Source of the DNA: Blastomyces gilchristii SLH14081
Taxonomy: Eukaryota > Ascomycota > Eurotiomycetes > Onygenales > Ajellomycetaceae
Assembly: GCF_000003855.2 (NCBI RefSeq)
Contig: NW_003101680.1
Coordinates: 3,039,166-3,103,165, forward strand
Direction: 5' to 3'
Length of the DNA: 64,000 bases
Both the position numbers and the translations under genes were made by a program. Shown here one piece after another: positions 11,418-24,173 of the stretch (position 1 is its first letter; each line of letters opens with the position of its first letter). The notes under the pieces are model-generated. The model was not told where the DNA came from and searched no databases. It saw only the letters and a list, made by a program, of their open reading frames with translations.

Positions 11418-12962
11418 CCTTAGGTATCTTCAACCCCCGCTCTCGAAGCTCCCCCCGCGCTCTCCACGTACATAGTACATTACATCTTCGGCAATGTACT
11501 GAGTAAGAGAGCTATGAGTGCGGAGAAACCCGGTCTTCAGACGGGAGGAAAGTATTTATGTGCGGTGGCACCTACGTACATACGTATACGTCCCTTTCAT
11601 CAAGCAAATGAGGGAATCAAAAAAGGAGAGGGGAAGAAGAAAAAGGAGCTATTGCTATCTCACGTAAGAAAGTTGCAGGGCTCCAAGGAATCAATCGCTG
11701 GTGCAGATCGATCCAATAGTGAATGAGTCGGTTTGGCGATTCTATCATACTGATTGATCACAACTTCCAACTCCGGCCCCCTTCCACCCTTCCACACTGT
11801 TGAGCTATATAAGAAAAGACAGAAAGAAAGGGGAATAATAAGCAAATAAGCAGCCCCGCTTTTGCCATCCATCCATCCATCCATCCATGATGCATGCAGC
11901 GGCAATGATGCCGAAGGGATCGGCTTCTGAACCAGGCTTTAAGTGATTTGCTCCTTGTCATCATTGCCCTTTTTTCTTCTCCAAGAAAACCAACTTCCGC
12001 TATCAATTGTCCGGTTGGCTCACGCTCACAGGCCTAACTAGCTACACCGTACACATAACCTCTAGTTAATTTACCGACGTGGCGCGGAGATAAAAACTGG
12101 AATACATGATAATGACAAGGGTTGGCGAACATCTGTCACACCTGCAAGGTCCACGGGCAACTGACTATACTATGGGATGGGAGATGGGAGAACAATGGGG
12201 GCGATGATCGCGGTGGGATCTGATCTGGCCCGGTGCAACTGAGGCGTGACTTCTAAACTGCCATACCCTACTCCGTACACGATACATGTGAGATGCTTGT
12301 GATGAGGTACATAGGTACTGTACGACATAAGGGAAGAATAATGATGTCTAGAGCGATTGTCTGTGCCGGTGAAAGGAACCAGCCAGTTACATTGTATGTA
12401 TGTAATGTACATGTATGTACAGTACCCAGCTATACGATCCGATCAGTAGAATACATACATACATACAATACCTACCGAGGCAAGCTATTATTATGTCTTC
12501 ATGTTCAAGTTTCTGCTGAACAGACTTGTTAAATAAAACCGTATCGCACATGGGGCCCGAAAAAGTCTAATTTATCCTTCTAGTACAGATTGACCATGTC
12601 CTTGTGTGGAATGATACGGGGTGAGCATTGGCTCCTGCGCGCGCGCGCGTGTGTGTGTGTGGTGATTGTTCCATGGCTGTTTTAATCTGCATTGCATTTC
12701 GGGGGAAGTTAGGGGCAGGGAGGGGCTGGTCTCAATTCCATAGGCACAGGCGGTGGAATGCGCCACGTCCAAGCAAAACAAGACTCATGGATAGCACTAG
12801 AATATTTGGGATGTCACGATGAGTGGGAGCGAGGTGAATTGATTCCTAATAATGATAATAATAGTCACATATGTCGAGCGTTGGGAAAACGGAGGGGGGG
12901 GGGGGGCGCCGTATTGGTATTTTTTCTTTTTTTTCTTCTTTCTCCGCACTTTCGAGGTTACA

Positions 12963-12995
12963 CACGGACACGGACACGGACACGGACACGGACAA
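12963..12995 (+). repeat. GGACAC hexanucleotide microsatellite
   Basis: About five consecutive ACACGG/GGACAC units. They would read as Thr-Arg or Gly-His repeats in overlapping frames, but no gene is supported here. Confidence 0.9.
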
Positions 12996-15716
12996 GAATG
13001 GCCTGAGTACGGAGTAATAAGAATACAAAGGGGAAGAAAAGAAAAGAGTAACTTACGCTGCAAAGCTTCACGGAAAAAAAAGGGGGGTCGGAGAAATCTG
13101 TGCGAAGGGACAGAAACAAATCAATTTTTGTATTATTGACAAGGGGGTCTCTCTCTCTCTCCTAACACCATGCAACCATGCAAGTCTAAAACAAGAATAA
13201 GAAAAATAATAAGGCTGTAACTTACAAGGAAGACAGGGAGGGAGTTACCAGCCTTTGGGGAGGGGGAGAGATGAACCAATAGGCTGGCAGTAGTTAGTAG
13301 AGAAAGCCAACACCAACCCGCTAGTTAAATCAACGCAACATAAAGCTAGGCGCTAGAAGAATGTTAGAATGTTCTGCAAGTCCCCGTCCCCAGATCTTTC
13401 TAGAGCCTTTCTAGAAGCCGAGATTTGACGGGGTCGTGTTGTGGTGTAGTTTTGTGTTAGTCAGTGGCTTCTTTTTACTTTGGCTGAGGATCCACTGCAT
13501 CTCTTTTTTCTTTTTCTTTTTCTTTTTCTCTTTCTCTGTTGCACAATTGTGGCATCGTTACTTGTAGAGAATGTCTATGCATCCAAGGGACCCCGTCATC
13601 GGCTTTCTTACGGGTCTACTCACATGGGCAGGCATGCGTCGGTCAGTGCTCCGTTCTAGTTATGCAAAGAAATGCTTTCAAAATGGGCGGCGGCTTGGAA
13701 GAGGAGCGCGAAATTCTATTCTTCTTCTTCTTCTTCTTCTTCTGTCTTTTTTTGTACCCTACCTCCTGAAGTGGTACGGACGGGGCCAGCATAGCATCCA
13801 TTATTAGCATGTCCACCATGTCTCACAGAATTTTAAAAAAACTGAAGTCACCCAAAAACCCAACAAGCATGATGTCGTGTAGAAGAAGAACTGTAACCTC
13901 AACCGCCGCCCCAATAAAAGCATGTTGAGAGACCTTTATTATTGTCCTTTTTTCTTCTTCATGCTTCATGCCCCCCTTGAAATTCGCACAACCCTCTTGT
14001 CGCTTCAATGCTTCAATGGCGAGAGAGGAGTGAGAGTGAAGTCCTGATATTCCCCCGTCCCCAAGAGTACAACACGCCGGTATTATTTCAATCTGCTGAT
14101 GATGTCTTACATACACATGGATCGTCACTCGTAAAACTAATTTAGTATTGTTCTCGGAATAACTCCAGGAATATCGACTAACGCAATAGAGGAATAGGGA
14201 TAGGAGGGGGAATTGGGAATTGGGAATTGAAAGCGTCCTTTGTTGTGACGCTTCCCTGTCGAATAATGATCCATTTATTCATATCCATCGCGAGTCCCCT
14301 TTTTCGCAACTTCGTGGGTTTTGTTTTCCAACTACGGAGTATTCTGCATAGGATTTGATTTGTTATGTGCCCTTGTCTTTTTTCACGGGAAAGGGCCGCT
14401 TTGATCAACACCGAGCACTGGCTCCACTCGCAACTGAAAATGCCCTGTCGGTTGGCGACGTACACATACACCCTTGCAACTTGCCTGCAGGGGGGGGGCA
14501 GGGGGGAAAACTTATTAGAAGTTAGAAGGAAGGAAACAGGAGGGCAGGGCCCATTAGTGATCCTCATTTCGAGGCGGTGCGCCACGATAAACTTTTGAGA
14601 CAACTGGCCCTAACTAACTAGTGGTTGGATGGTGCGGGTTTCCTTTTTCCTTTTTCCTTCGAGAAGATTGCCTAGTGCAATTAGCGAGGTAGGTAACTAG
14701 CTTTAAAAAAAAGAAAAAAAAAAGGAAAAGAAAGACCCCCTTGAGTAGAAGTACAGAGTACAAGATGCGAACAGAAAGGGTGTGTCATGCAGGTCAAGAA
14801 TAACCCGTCGTGGCTTTCTAGGGAGGGGTTGTTTTGGGCTGCACTGTCCGGCGTCAGTCAGTCCCTCAGGTGGCTGGGGCAGAGCATTGGATCATGGAAT
14901 AATAATAACTAATGTTGGCCCCTCGTTTGATGTCTCGTCTAGGGATCCGCTCTCCTGCATTTCGAATACGCATGAGGGTAGTTAACTAGTGGTTAGGCCA
15001 CGAGAAAGCGTATGACCCGACTGCTGCTGTTACACGGCTCGGAGTGTGTATACACACTAAGGATAGGGGTGGTTTGGGGGTTGCATAGGCAATTCCACCT
15101 CGTGAAAAGGAGAGTAAAAACGATAGGGGATTGCTCTGCGCGCAGGTGGATGTTGAAGGCAAAGAAAGATATGGATGACCGCAGAGGAGTTGCTGTGTAT
15201 CCTGGTAATTAATGGCTGGCGATTGGCGTATTGAGTACCAGCGCAGTAGTAGTACTATGCGTAGTCAGTTATATGACCTAATATTACTATCATTCTGGCA
15301 CTCAAGCGAGCCGCAAGCGGGTCGTTAGTAGAAGTTAACAGAAGAAGAAGAATGATAATAATAATAATTAACTTGGACATGGCTGAAGGGGACGGACGCC
15401 CTCTGTCTGACCCACAGGCCACACCGACCGCGACAGGGCGATTTTCATCTGGATTTACAGCGTACGTAACTTTCAGATTATTATTAGTTACACGACGAGA
15501 TCTCTGCCTGGGGCGCAGGGCGGGCCCTCCTCTCCAAACATTCATTCTTCCAGAATCTTTCTGGTGCTTCTTTTCCGTCCGGGGCTTGTGTTTTGGCGCG
15601 CGGCGGTTGCTAACTCGTTGCCAGCTAGCTGGGTGGGTTTTGGCGGGCTTCAAGTTAAAGTATTTAGTTAAAAGGGAGCTTAAGGCTGCTTGCTGCTGGG
15701 TTAGTCAACTCTCGCC

Positions 15717-15797
15717 GCTTGCTGCTTCTGCTGCTTCTGCTGCTTCTGCTGCTTCTGCTGCTTTTGCTGCTTTTGCTGCTTCTGCTTCTGCTGCTGG
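15717..15797. repeat. Interrupted CTGCTT/CTTCTG trinucleotide-type repeat
   Basis: Repeated GCTTCTGCT units with a few T-for-C changes. The same tract reads as Ala-Ser on plus and Ala-Glu/Lys on minus, but neither frame belongs to a recognisable gene. It lies at the start of the pyrimidine-rich leader of the zinc-finger gene. Confidence 0.85.
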
Positions 15798-15899
15798 TTG
15801 CTGGTGCCGTTTCATAACATAACAAGACATACATAACAAGACATAACATAACAAGACAAGACCGAACAACCTTGGGAAGAGAGAAATTATATCTGCGAT

Positions 15900-17695
15900 T
15901 CCCCCCCAACCAACCCTTTGACACACGCCCTCAACAACCACCGCCACGCCCTAGTTAGTACCCAACTTTGACTCGACTTACTTACTCCCATCTCATCTCC
16001 ATTCCCAGCTCTGTCTCTTTGGCTTGCGATATATTCCCTGCCCTGTCACTCCTTGTCCTTCCTGCTCGCTCAACTCTATCTATCCCACCTCTCACCGTTC
16101 CCGGACAGCTACTGCAGCAACCTTGCCGCCTTGTTCCTGGTGAGTCCGTCCCCTCAATCCATAAGCTAGTCGTCAAAGCCCTTGTTGTCATTGCGGGACC
16201 TGAATGGGTCATCTCTACCTGTTGCTCGTCTGTGTCTGAAATTTTTTTCTCTTTTTTCTCTCTTTTCTCTCTTTTTTTTATTTTTGCATCGACTTTGTTG
16301 GAGTGGGGAGTGGTTGGTTGGAATCTTCGACTGCTGCCCCATTTGCAACTCAGATATCGGTGCCTGACGGTGTGGCTATGCAATGGCCCTATGCTTAATT
16401 GTCTGATCGATATTCATACTCCCTTTGCTAACCTCATCATCGCAAATAGTTTGACATAGAACGTCCAAGTGATCCAATTTCGCTGTTTTCCTTTCTGGGC
16501 TTTTTGTATCCTCCTCCCTCCCTCGAACAACGACGACCGCTGCTATTCTTTCTACCTTCCATCCGCGACATACCACATCAATCACTACAAGGGGCAACCG
16601 AGTTGTAACAAGACGAGAGATATTGGGGGAAGAATTTTTGCCATCAGAGTGCCCAGTCGCTCCAGTGAACGAGTTTCTCTGTCTTCCCTGTCTGTCATAC
16701 CTTCGGATCCTTCCCCTCCCCGCAATTCCATCCACGGAGTTTTTTTTAGAGACACAAAACGGTCTTTGAAAACGCCCGGATAGTCTGCTTAGCAATCGGT
16801 CTTTGCTGTGGCTGCATCGCGTGCCTCTTACCTCGGCTTTTATCTACCTGGAGAAATCTCAAGCTCAAGTGCTATCTGCGGATACCCGTCTTCCCCAAGC
16901 GTGTGTGACTTTGCGTTGAGCTACTGGCTTGATTGCGACCCTTGCGCTCGCTTCCGTATCTCTGCCGTAGGGTTGTGACAGTCAGGACAGAGAGATTCTC
17001 CTGTTCATTTTTGTGTGTTTCCATACGCGGGAGACTCTGCTTGCCCGCTGGCTACCTTTACCTCTCCAGAACACATTATTCCCCTCATTACCCACGCCCA
17101 GTATCGAACCGGATACTACACGAACGCCACGGCATATATTTATATGAATCCAAGTGTCTTCCGTGCGCTGAAATCGGTCCTCTCCCCCGACGTAAATCCT
17201 CATTGACTAACTTGCGATTGATCCATCCATTCGCGTTTTGCCGACCCCGCCTTGGTTTACTGGACATTGGCGCTGACCTCTCGCTGATCGATCGTTGTAC
17301 GCTTCTAGGATTTAATAGTTCTGATAGAAGGTGTGTGTTTTAGTGTTTGCATATTAGTTTCCTCTTGCTACCCTATATTCTTTTTATATACCCGTTCGTG
17401 TCAGGCTAGAAGAATTCACTTTCGAAATTCGTCTACTCTTGGGTTGACCCCACCACCGCCTTTTCCGCGCATTTCCCATCGAACTGACTTTTTGCTCTCC
17501 ATCCTACTACGTTTACTAACATAATATCTCCATGTATAGGAAGTCATTCTTTGAGGGAATTGATTCTTTATTCAAAGATACTTGTCCCAACTATAGTTGA
17601 GGAAGCTTTGCGAGACCCTTGTCGACAGACAGCCTCTGCTTCTCAACCCGCTTTATTCTATTTTACTTTCAGTTAAATGATCACAGGCACCGACT
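15900..17695 (+). promoter_or_regulatory. Probable long, spliced 5' leader of the C2H2 transcription factor gene
   Basis: This stretch is strongly pyrimidine-rich on plus, holds several short upstream ORFs, and has plausible splice signals: a GTGAGT donor at 16140 and an ACTAAC branch point followed by a TAG acceptor at about 17540. It ends directly at the zinc-finger ATG (17696). Long leaders with uORFs are common for fungal developmental regulators, so translational control is plausible. Transcript boundaries and the donor-acceptor pairing are inference. Confidence 0.4.
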
Positions 17696-19169
<1,474 letters not shown>

Positions 19170-20173
19170 CCGTGGCTGTCGACAAGTGCATTAATTGTTC
19201 TTCCTTTCGCAACAACTGTTTTATTCCCATATGGTTAATTATTTCACTTCCTAATTTTCCCCTCAATTTATAGATACCCCACCGTGATCTCACGAACATG
19301 AAAACGGGTCAATTTCGCGCTGTATGAATACACTTTATCCCACCAGACATACTTTTTTAATCGCTATTACGTCTTTTTTTTTCGTCCCTTGTTCCCATTT
19401 TCCTCTCAATACTTTGCTATGTTGCTATCTGCTATCTGCCAGGTCTTCATTTTACCTAATATCTTTGCCTCTTTCATGCGTCAATACCTCATTAATTGTT
19501 TTTGTTTTTGTTATATCTCCCACCTCTTATAGAATATTTACTGTGTTCTGCAGGCAGTGTACGGGCAGTGGATGGAACGGGAACAGGGGCATCGTCAACG
19601 CTGTAGCACAGCAATCGGAGTATGGAAGGGACTCTCGGGTTTCCAGTTGTACTTGGGGGTTGCTTTGGGATTTGATATAGGGGTGTTTATGACTCTTGAG
19701 TTGACACCCGGTTGCATGGAATTGAGTTGGGATCACCACAAAAAAGCTAAAAAAATACATATCGCTATGCCCGTTTGATTTTTTTGATTTACATAGTTTT
19801 CTTTATATCACAACAATAGATATCAGTTTGTTTGCTTATTTGTTGATGTGTATGTTAGCTAGGGTACTTTCTACTAAAAGGTGATTTTTGTAAATCGGCC
19901 CTTATTACCTCGAGCATGTTTAAATACCGCCGCTTTTCTGAATCCTGCATGAAAAATGTCGATTCGCTTTCCAACCCACGCACTGTCATCTGGGGAGATG
20001 GCAGTGGGCCACAATATGTCTTCCATAATTTGCTGCGATCTGTACGTAATGAACATATCTTGTGTGGTCCAACCAGCTAAGAGAGTCTTCCAAAATTCAT
20101 ATAATAATACATTGCTTAATATAATACATAAAAAGTTTAATACATATCAGAAAATGATGGCGAAAGTCCTCTT
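19170..20173. other. Convergent 3' intergenic region
   Basis: This lies between the stop codons of the zinc-finger gene (+) and COQ3 (-). It is T-rich, with no recognisable gene or RNA, and should hold both polyadenylation regions. Confidence 0.6.
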
Positions 20174-21304
20174 TTAAAACCCCCTCTGCACCGCCCAGAA
20201 ATAATTCCCCAACTTCTCCGTCCCAGGAATCTTCTTCCACCCCAACCCCGGAAAATACATCGCACCCACACACTTCCACCTCACCCCACCACCATCACCA
20301 CCAACCCCATCAATCTCCCTCAACCCCTCCCCAACCCAACCCCTCAGCTCCCCATCATTCACAAACTTCCCCCACTCATGCGTACCCCTCGGCACCACGC
20401 CGATCGGCCACGGCGCCTCCGCGATGACCTGATTGATGATGTAGGAGGGGATGGTGCGCGCGATCGTCGAGCCGACCAGCCAGCCGCCCGGCTGCAGGAG
20501 TTGGAGGCATTTTTTCAGGAAGGAGCGCGGGGAGGAGGTTTGCGGGTTGACGTGCTCGAGCACTTCGAAGAGGGTTATTATGTTGAATTTTTGGGGTGGG
20601 GGGGATTGGGCGGGAGAGGGGGAGGGTGAGGGCGAGGGCGATGGCGAGGGGTTATGGAGGAGCGCTTCCAGGCTTGTATTCTCGTATCTGAACCGGCCTG
20701 ATTGGAGATGGGAGTAGACGAGGGGATCGGCGCGGGCGTGTGCGGTTGCGATCTTTATCATTACTGGGGATGGGTCGATGGCTAGGATTGAGGAGGCGTG
20801 GGTTACGGGGGATAGGGATGGAGCTGTGGTGCTTGGATTCGTGCTGCCTTGGCTTGCGCTGGATGCCGGTGGGATTGTGCGGGCGAGCGATTCGGCGAAA
20901 ATGCCGCCGCCGCAGCCTATGTCTAGGTATCGGAGGCCAAGGGGGCCTGTTGTGTTTGTGTTTATGTTTATGTTATCTTCTTTGTTATTGTGAGGGTTGG
21001 ATGAGGAGGATGAGGAGGGCGAGGGAGAAGAGCGTGGATTGGATTCGGCAATGCAGGACGCTATGAATTCATGGCGTAGCGGGTTCATGAGGTGGAGGAT
21101 GCGCGACGGGCCTAGAGGGTCCCACCAGCTGCTGGCGAGAGACGAGAAATGAGTGATTTCATCTGAAGATATGGAGGAGGCGGTTGAGGAGTGGTGTCGG
21201 ACTCTGTCGACCTGTTTGGTGGTGGTGGTGCGCCTCAGACCATGGCGGAGGAGGGTAATGTTCCGCGCAGCAGCTGCAGAGGACCAGAGGCGGTTGAGCA
21301 CCAT
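20174..21304 (-). CDS. COQ3: Ubiquinone biosynthesis O-methyltransferase, mitochondrial
   Basis: A single-exon 376-aa protein. COQ3 performs both SAM-dependent O-methylation steps of coenzyme Q synthesis at the matrix face of the inner mitochondrial membrane. The N-terminus (about 45 residues rich in Arg, Ser and Thr, no acids) fits a mitochondrial presequence. The family block DEITHFSSLASSWWDPLGPS and PLRHEFI precede SAM motif I (YLDIGCGGGIFAESLA, about residue 126). FNIITLFEVLEHV and LLQPGGWLVGSTIARTIPSY match motifs II and III, and the PRGTHEWGKFV block is typical of UbiG/COQ3. Two low-complexity inserts (Ser/Pro/Asn-rich near residues 90-115 and an SP repeat near 215-230) lengthen it relative to bacterial UbiG. 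The start ATG is at 21302-21304. It shares no operon-like context with its neighbours. Confidence 0.95.
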   Translation of the reverse strand: MVLNRLWSSAAAARNITLLRHGLRRTTTTKQVDRVRHHSSTASSISSDEITHFSSLASSWWDPLGPSRILHLMNPLRHEFIASCIAESNPRSSPSPSSSSSSNPHNNKEDNININTNTTGPLGLRYLDIGCGGGIFAESLARTIPPASSASQGSTNPSTTAPSLSPVTHASSILAIDPSPVMIKIATAHARADPLVYSHLQSGRFRYENTSLEALLHNPSPSPSPSPSPSPAQSPPPQKFNIITLFEVLEHVNPQTSSPRSFLKKCLQLLQPGGWLVGSTIARTIPSYIINQVIAEAPWPIGVVPRGTHEWGKFVNDGELRGWVGEGLREIDGVGGDGGGVRWKCVGAMYFPGLGWKKIPGTEKLGNYFWAVQRGF

Positions 21305-22085
21305 TTCTCTGTGGCCGTACAGAATGGTCTTTTGCGCCGGATAGGATGGGATGAGGAGAGTCCTGGGGAAGTTAATTAGCTTGCGATATCCATAGGTTAT
21401 TTATATTCAGGATGAAGCACGGGAGTATGGTTGAAGCCGCAATTGTGATTCTACGACTACTGGTCCGCAAGTTGGAGACCCAGGAAGAGCGATATCACAT
21501 ACCTCTACGGAGTAGAAGCGCAGTGTTCCCACTCAGAGTATAAGTAAGAACAAGGCCTATTAGTTCACGGCGGTCAATTGCTGCTCTCCGCAGTCTAGTC
21601 TCCGGTCTTGAATCTTGCAATATTTGACAAAAAGACGTCGGTGTTGGGATGCAAACATGACAAACTTCATCTAGCACCTCGGCATTTCTCACACCATCCA
21701 TCTATCTGCAACCAAACCATCTCCAAGCAAAGCTCAACCAACATTGAATATTTGCTGCTTCAATTGCAAATACATGGCAGTGATGTGTGGGTAGTTATGA
21801 GTAAGTTTCACTTGTTGTTTTCCCGAGAAAACTACTAATATTGGAGATAGTTACCATGCTGTATGCAACCCTAGGGAATTATTGGAGAGATTTCCTCTCC
21901 TCCAATGGGTCTATGCTCTCCTATTTTGTTATTATATTCGAGGATTCTCCTACAAATCTTCAAGACTTCTTCGAGTTATTCCCTTATAAACATTGGGATG
22001 CTTTCATTTATGTACATACAAGAACTTGCTAAGTTATGTTTATCCGGTCTTAAGAAGAAGAAATCTCGCCTGCGCAAGCCCACCG
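21305..22085. other. Intergenic region between COQ3 and the M6 peptidase gene
   Basis: COQ3 promoter side and 3' side of the peptidase gene. It holds one TACGGAGTA word at 21506-21514. No supported gene or RNA is visible. Confidence 0.55.
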
Positions 22086-24173
22086 CTAGTACATGTACTT
22101 TCTCACCCGGCAAAACGCAGATCCAACGACGGAGGAATCTGATTCCGATGTCGCTGTCAGCTTGACTTCGGCATTGTACGTAGCCCACTTGTCCGCAGCG
22201 ACGGCAACATCCACTGTCGTCCATTGTCCAAACTTAGCTGTGGTCAGCGCGTTGGGCAGCTCGACCTTCCAGCCTTTGCCTTTAACAGTGGCTTTAAGCC
22301 GGTATACATCCGATTTCAGGTACTCAGATATGTCCTGTGGATGCTGCTTGTTCCCACCGCTGGCAGGTGAGTAGGAGCCAGTGTTGCGGAGCTTGAACGA
22401 GCAGGTTACTCCCTTGTGTGTTGGCTTGTTGCCGCGGCTCGGTTTGACTCGGCCCCTGTTGATTTTGATGCCGCGCTTATGGGAGTCTTTCTTATCGAGT
22501 GGCCGGACAGCAACCGTGTACGAAAGAATGCCCTTCCTGTCGCGGTGAATGTCGATTATATAGAAATGCAGCCCATTGGCTTTGTCGACATACTCGTACT
22601 CACTGCCGGAACGGGTACCAGCGTGAAACAGCGCGTCCGCCAGCTGACGGAAGTCGCCGAGACTGATCATTCCTGGTGTGCCATCTGGTCTATAGAAGTC
22701 AACAACCCCCAGATCCTGAGGGTTCGCGTCAATGGTCCACTGGTAAGTGCCTCGAGACTTAGACTTGGTCTTGCTAATCATGACCCCTGAATCCGGAGTG
22801 AAGGAGTCAGGACCCATGCGGTCGATGACCTCAACGTCATAACCATTATAGCCACCTCCGTCACAGAATGGGTCAGTATCCGGATCACAAGCTGGTGACT
22901 TGTCGCTATCCATTGCAATGCGAATACCCATTAGATCGACCTTGCTTGGAACGACCGATCGGGCTGTTAAACGGGCCACAACAGTGCCCGATTTGGGTAA
23001 TCCCTCGCGCGATAGCCGAACGAGGTTTTCGTTGTCGACGAGCTTGAGCTCAACCTTATCGCGGAGGGTGTGGAGTGAACCCATGGAGCCTCCCTGCGTG
23101 GGAGGGATCTTCCAGCGAGAGTGGGGCCCTCCGGGGCCATTGAAACTGCCGCGAGACAACATAGACCAAGGGCCAGTATAAGACCGTCGAGGTGGTTTCC
23201 CATATGGATTGTTGTAATTATCGCCAATATCAAGCAAGTGACTAAGCTCGTGGGCAAACACGGCCATACCAGAACTCTCGCTCTGGGTCGATGATTTTCC
23301 ATCGGCATTAGGCCAGATGGTAGACGCCGCGGCCCACGACGTCCAGTCTACATAGCGAGTTTTTGCGAAGTTTGGATCTTCCGCCGTTGGAGGGCCAAAT
23401 TCATCGGTGACGTCTTCCGGGGTGTGAAAGCGCATTTCGCCAAATTCTTGCCATGTGGCTGACTCATCCTGGCCCGCGGAAAGGATGAAGATGAGTTCGA
23501 AGGAGTCTGCTGTCTCATTACCAACATCCGCGCGCCAGGCCCCAAGAGCGTCAGTGCGGAGATCGATTTCGCACGTCTCGCCCGTCGGGCATGCTCCGTC
23601 GTTCATCCGCTTGTCGATACCGTACTGGAATGATTTTAATGGCAGCTCATAAGGGCCAAATCCAGTGAGGTCAACGCCATAACGACCCATAGAGTCGGTC
23701 ATCCAGTACTCATGGAGCGTGTGTCCGTGGTTGACCTCACTGGGTTTGTTAAGGAAATCGCGGTAAAAAGCCGGCACCTTCTCGCGCGTAAGCCCTGTAG
23801 GCGCATTTGGCTGCGGGTTGCCGAAAATAGTTGACCCGGGCTTCTGGAGAATGGCAAATGGCATGTTCGGGTAGTCGACAGTAACCAGGGCGATGTTGAA
23901 ATTGCGCAATGAGCCCCTTTTGGTCGGGTCCGCCCAGTTGGTACCAGGGGGAGACTTCCAGTCGTCCCAGGTCATATTATCAGGGTTGACCCAGTTCTGG
24001 GGATCTAGTACCGCAAAGGGGTCATTGGGCTTGTGATTGCCGCCACTCGCACTGATTTCATCTTCATTTGGCACGGCTCTTGCGGGCTGGCTGAGTAGGG
24101 ACAGCGACAGCGCGCTGGTGAGCAGCGGCCCTAGGACTGCCCAAGGGGAACGAGACGCGTCGGGAAGTTTCAT
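22086..24173 (-). CDS. Secreted M6-type (immune inhibitor A-like) zinc metallopeptidase
   Basis: Encodes 695 aa from the ATG at 24171-24173. That start is preferred over an in-frame codon 30 positions upstream because it gives a clean signal peptide: a short polar start, a hydrophobic core (VLGPLLTSALSLSLLS) and ARA cleavage. The zinc site is HELSHLLDIGDNY near residue 307, matching the HExxHxxxxxDxY layout of M6 peptidases, though the usual glycine after the second His plus two is Asp here. The conserved NYNNPYGKP, GPWSMLSRGSFNGPGGPHS and WDDW regions support a full catalytic domain, followed by a beta-rich C-terminal domain with an RxxKR-type basic stretch. Family members are extracellular proteases; here a role in degrading external protein is inferred. 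No intron is needed. Whether the Asp substitution affects zinc binding is unknown. Confidence 0.85.
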   Translation of the reverse strand: MKLPDASRSPWAVLGPLLTSALSLSLLSQPARAVPNEDEISASGGNHKPNDPFAVLDPQNWVNPDNMTWDDWKSPPGTNWADPTKRGSLRNFNIALVTVDYPNMPFAILQKPGSTIFGNPQPNAPTGLTREKVPAFYRDFLNKPSEVNHGHTLHEYWMTDSMGRYGVDLTGFGPYELPLKSFQYGIDKRMNDGACPTGETCEIDLRTDALGAWRADVGNETADSFELIFILSAGQDESATWQEFGEMRFHTPEDVTDEFGPPTAEDPNFAKTRYVDWTSWAAASTIWPNADGKSSTQSESSGMAVFAHELSHLLDIGDNYNNPYGKPPRRSYTGPWSMLSRGSFNGPGGPHSRWKIPPTQGGSMGSLHTLRDKVELKLVDNENLVRLSREGLPKSGTVVARLTARSVVPSKVDLMGIRIAMDSDKSPACDPDTDPFCDGGGYNGYDVEVIDRMGPDSFTPDSGVMISKTKSKSRGTYQWTIDANPQDLGVVDFYRPDGTPGMISLGDFRQLADALFHAGTRSGSEYEYVDKANGLHFYIIDIHRDRKGILSYTVAVRPLDKKDSHKRGIKINRGRVKPSRGNKPTHKGVTCSFKLRNTGSYSPASGGNKQHPQDISEYLKSDVYRLKATVKGKGWKVELPNALTTAKFGQWTTVDVAVAADKWATYNAEVKLTATSESDSSVVGSAFCRVRKYMY

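Larger units (their letters stand above)
9693..15700. other. Gene desert of about 6 kb with simple repeats
   Basis: No ORF resembles a known protein on either strand; the longest are about 160 codons of low-complexity or shadow sequence. Contents I can name are a TACATGTA-rich cluster (10101-10140), a phased TGGAAG array (10483-10552), a T13/A44 tract (11356-11414), a second TACATGTA cluster (12391-12425), a GGACAC hexamer run (about 12963-12995), purine and pyrimidine tracts, and four copies of TACGGAGTA or its complement (10712, 12269, 13008, 14333). It may contain an untranslated leader, a long non-coding RNA or distal regulatory DNA for the zinc-finger gene; the sequence alone does not say which. 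Confidence 0.5.

Noticed and set aside
15352..15822. 156-codon ORF on plus and Ala/Lys-Glu ORFs on minus
   Set aside because: They are driven by the trinucleotide repeat and end in it; no conserved domain.
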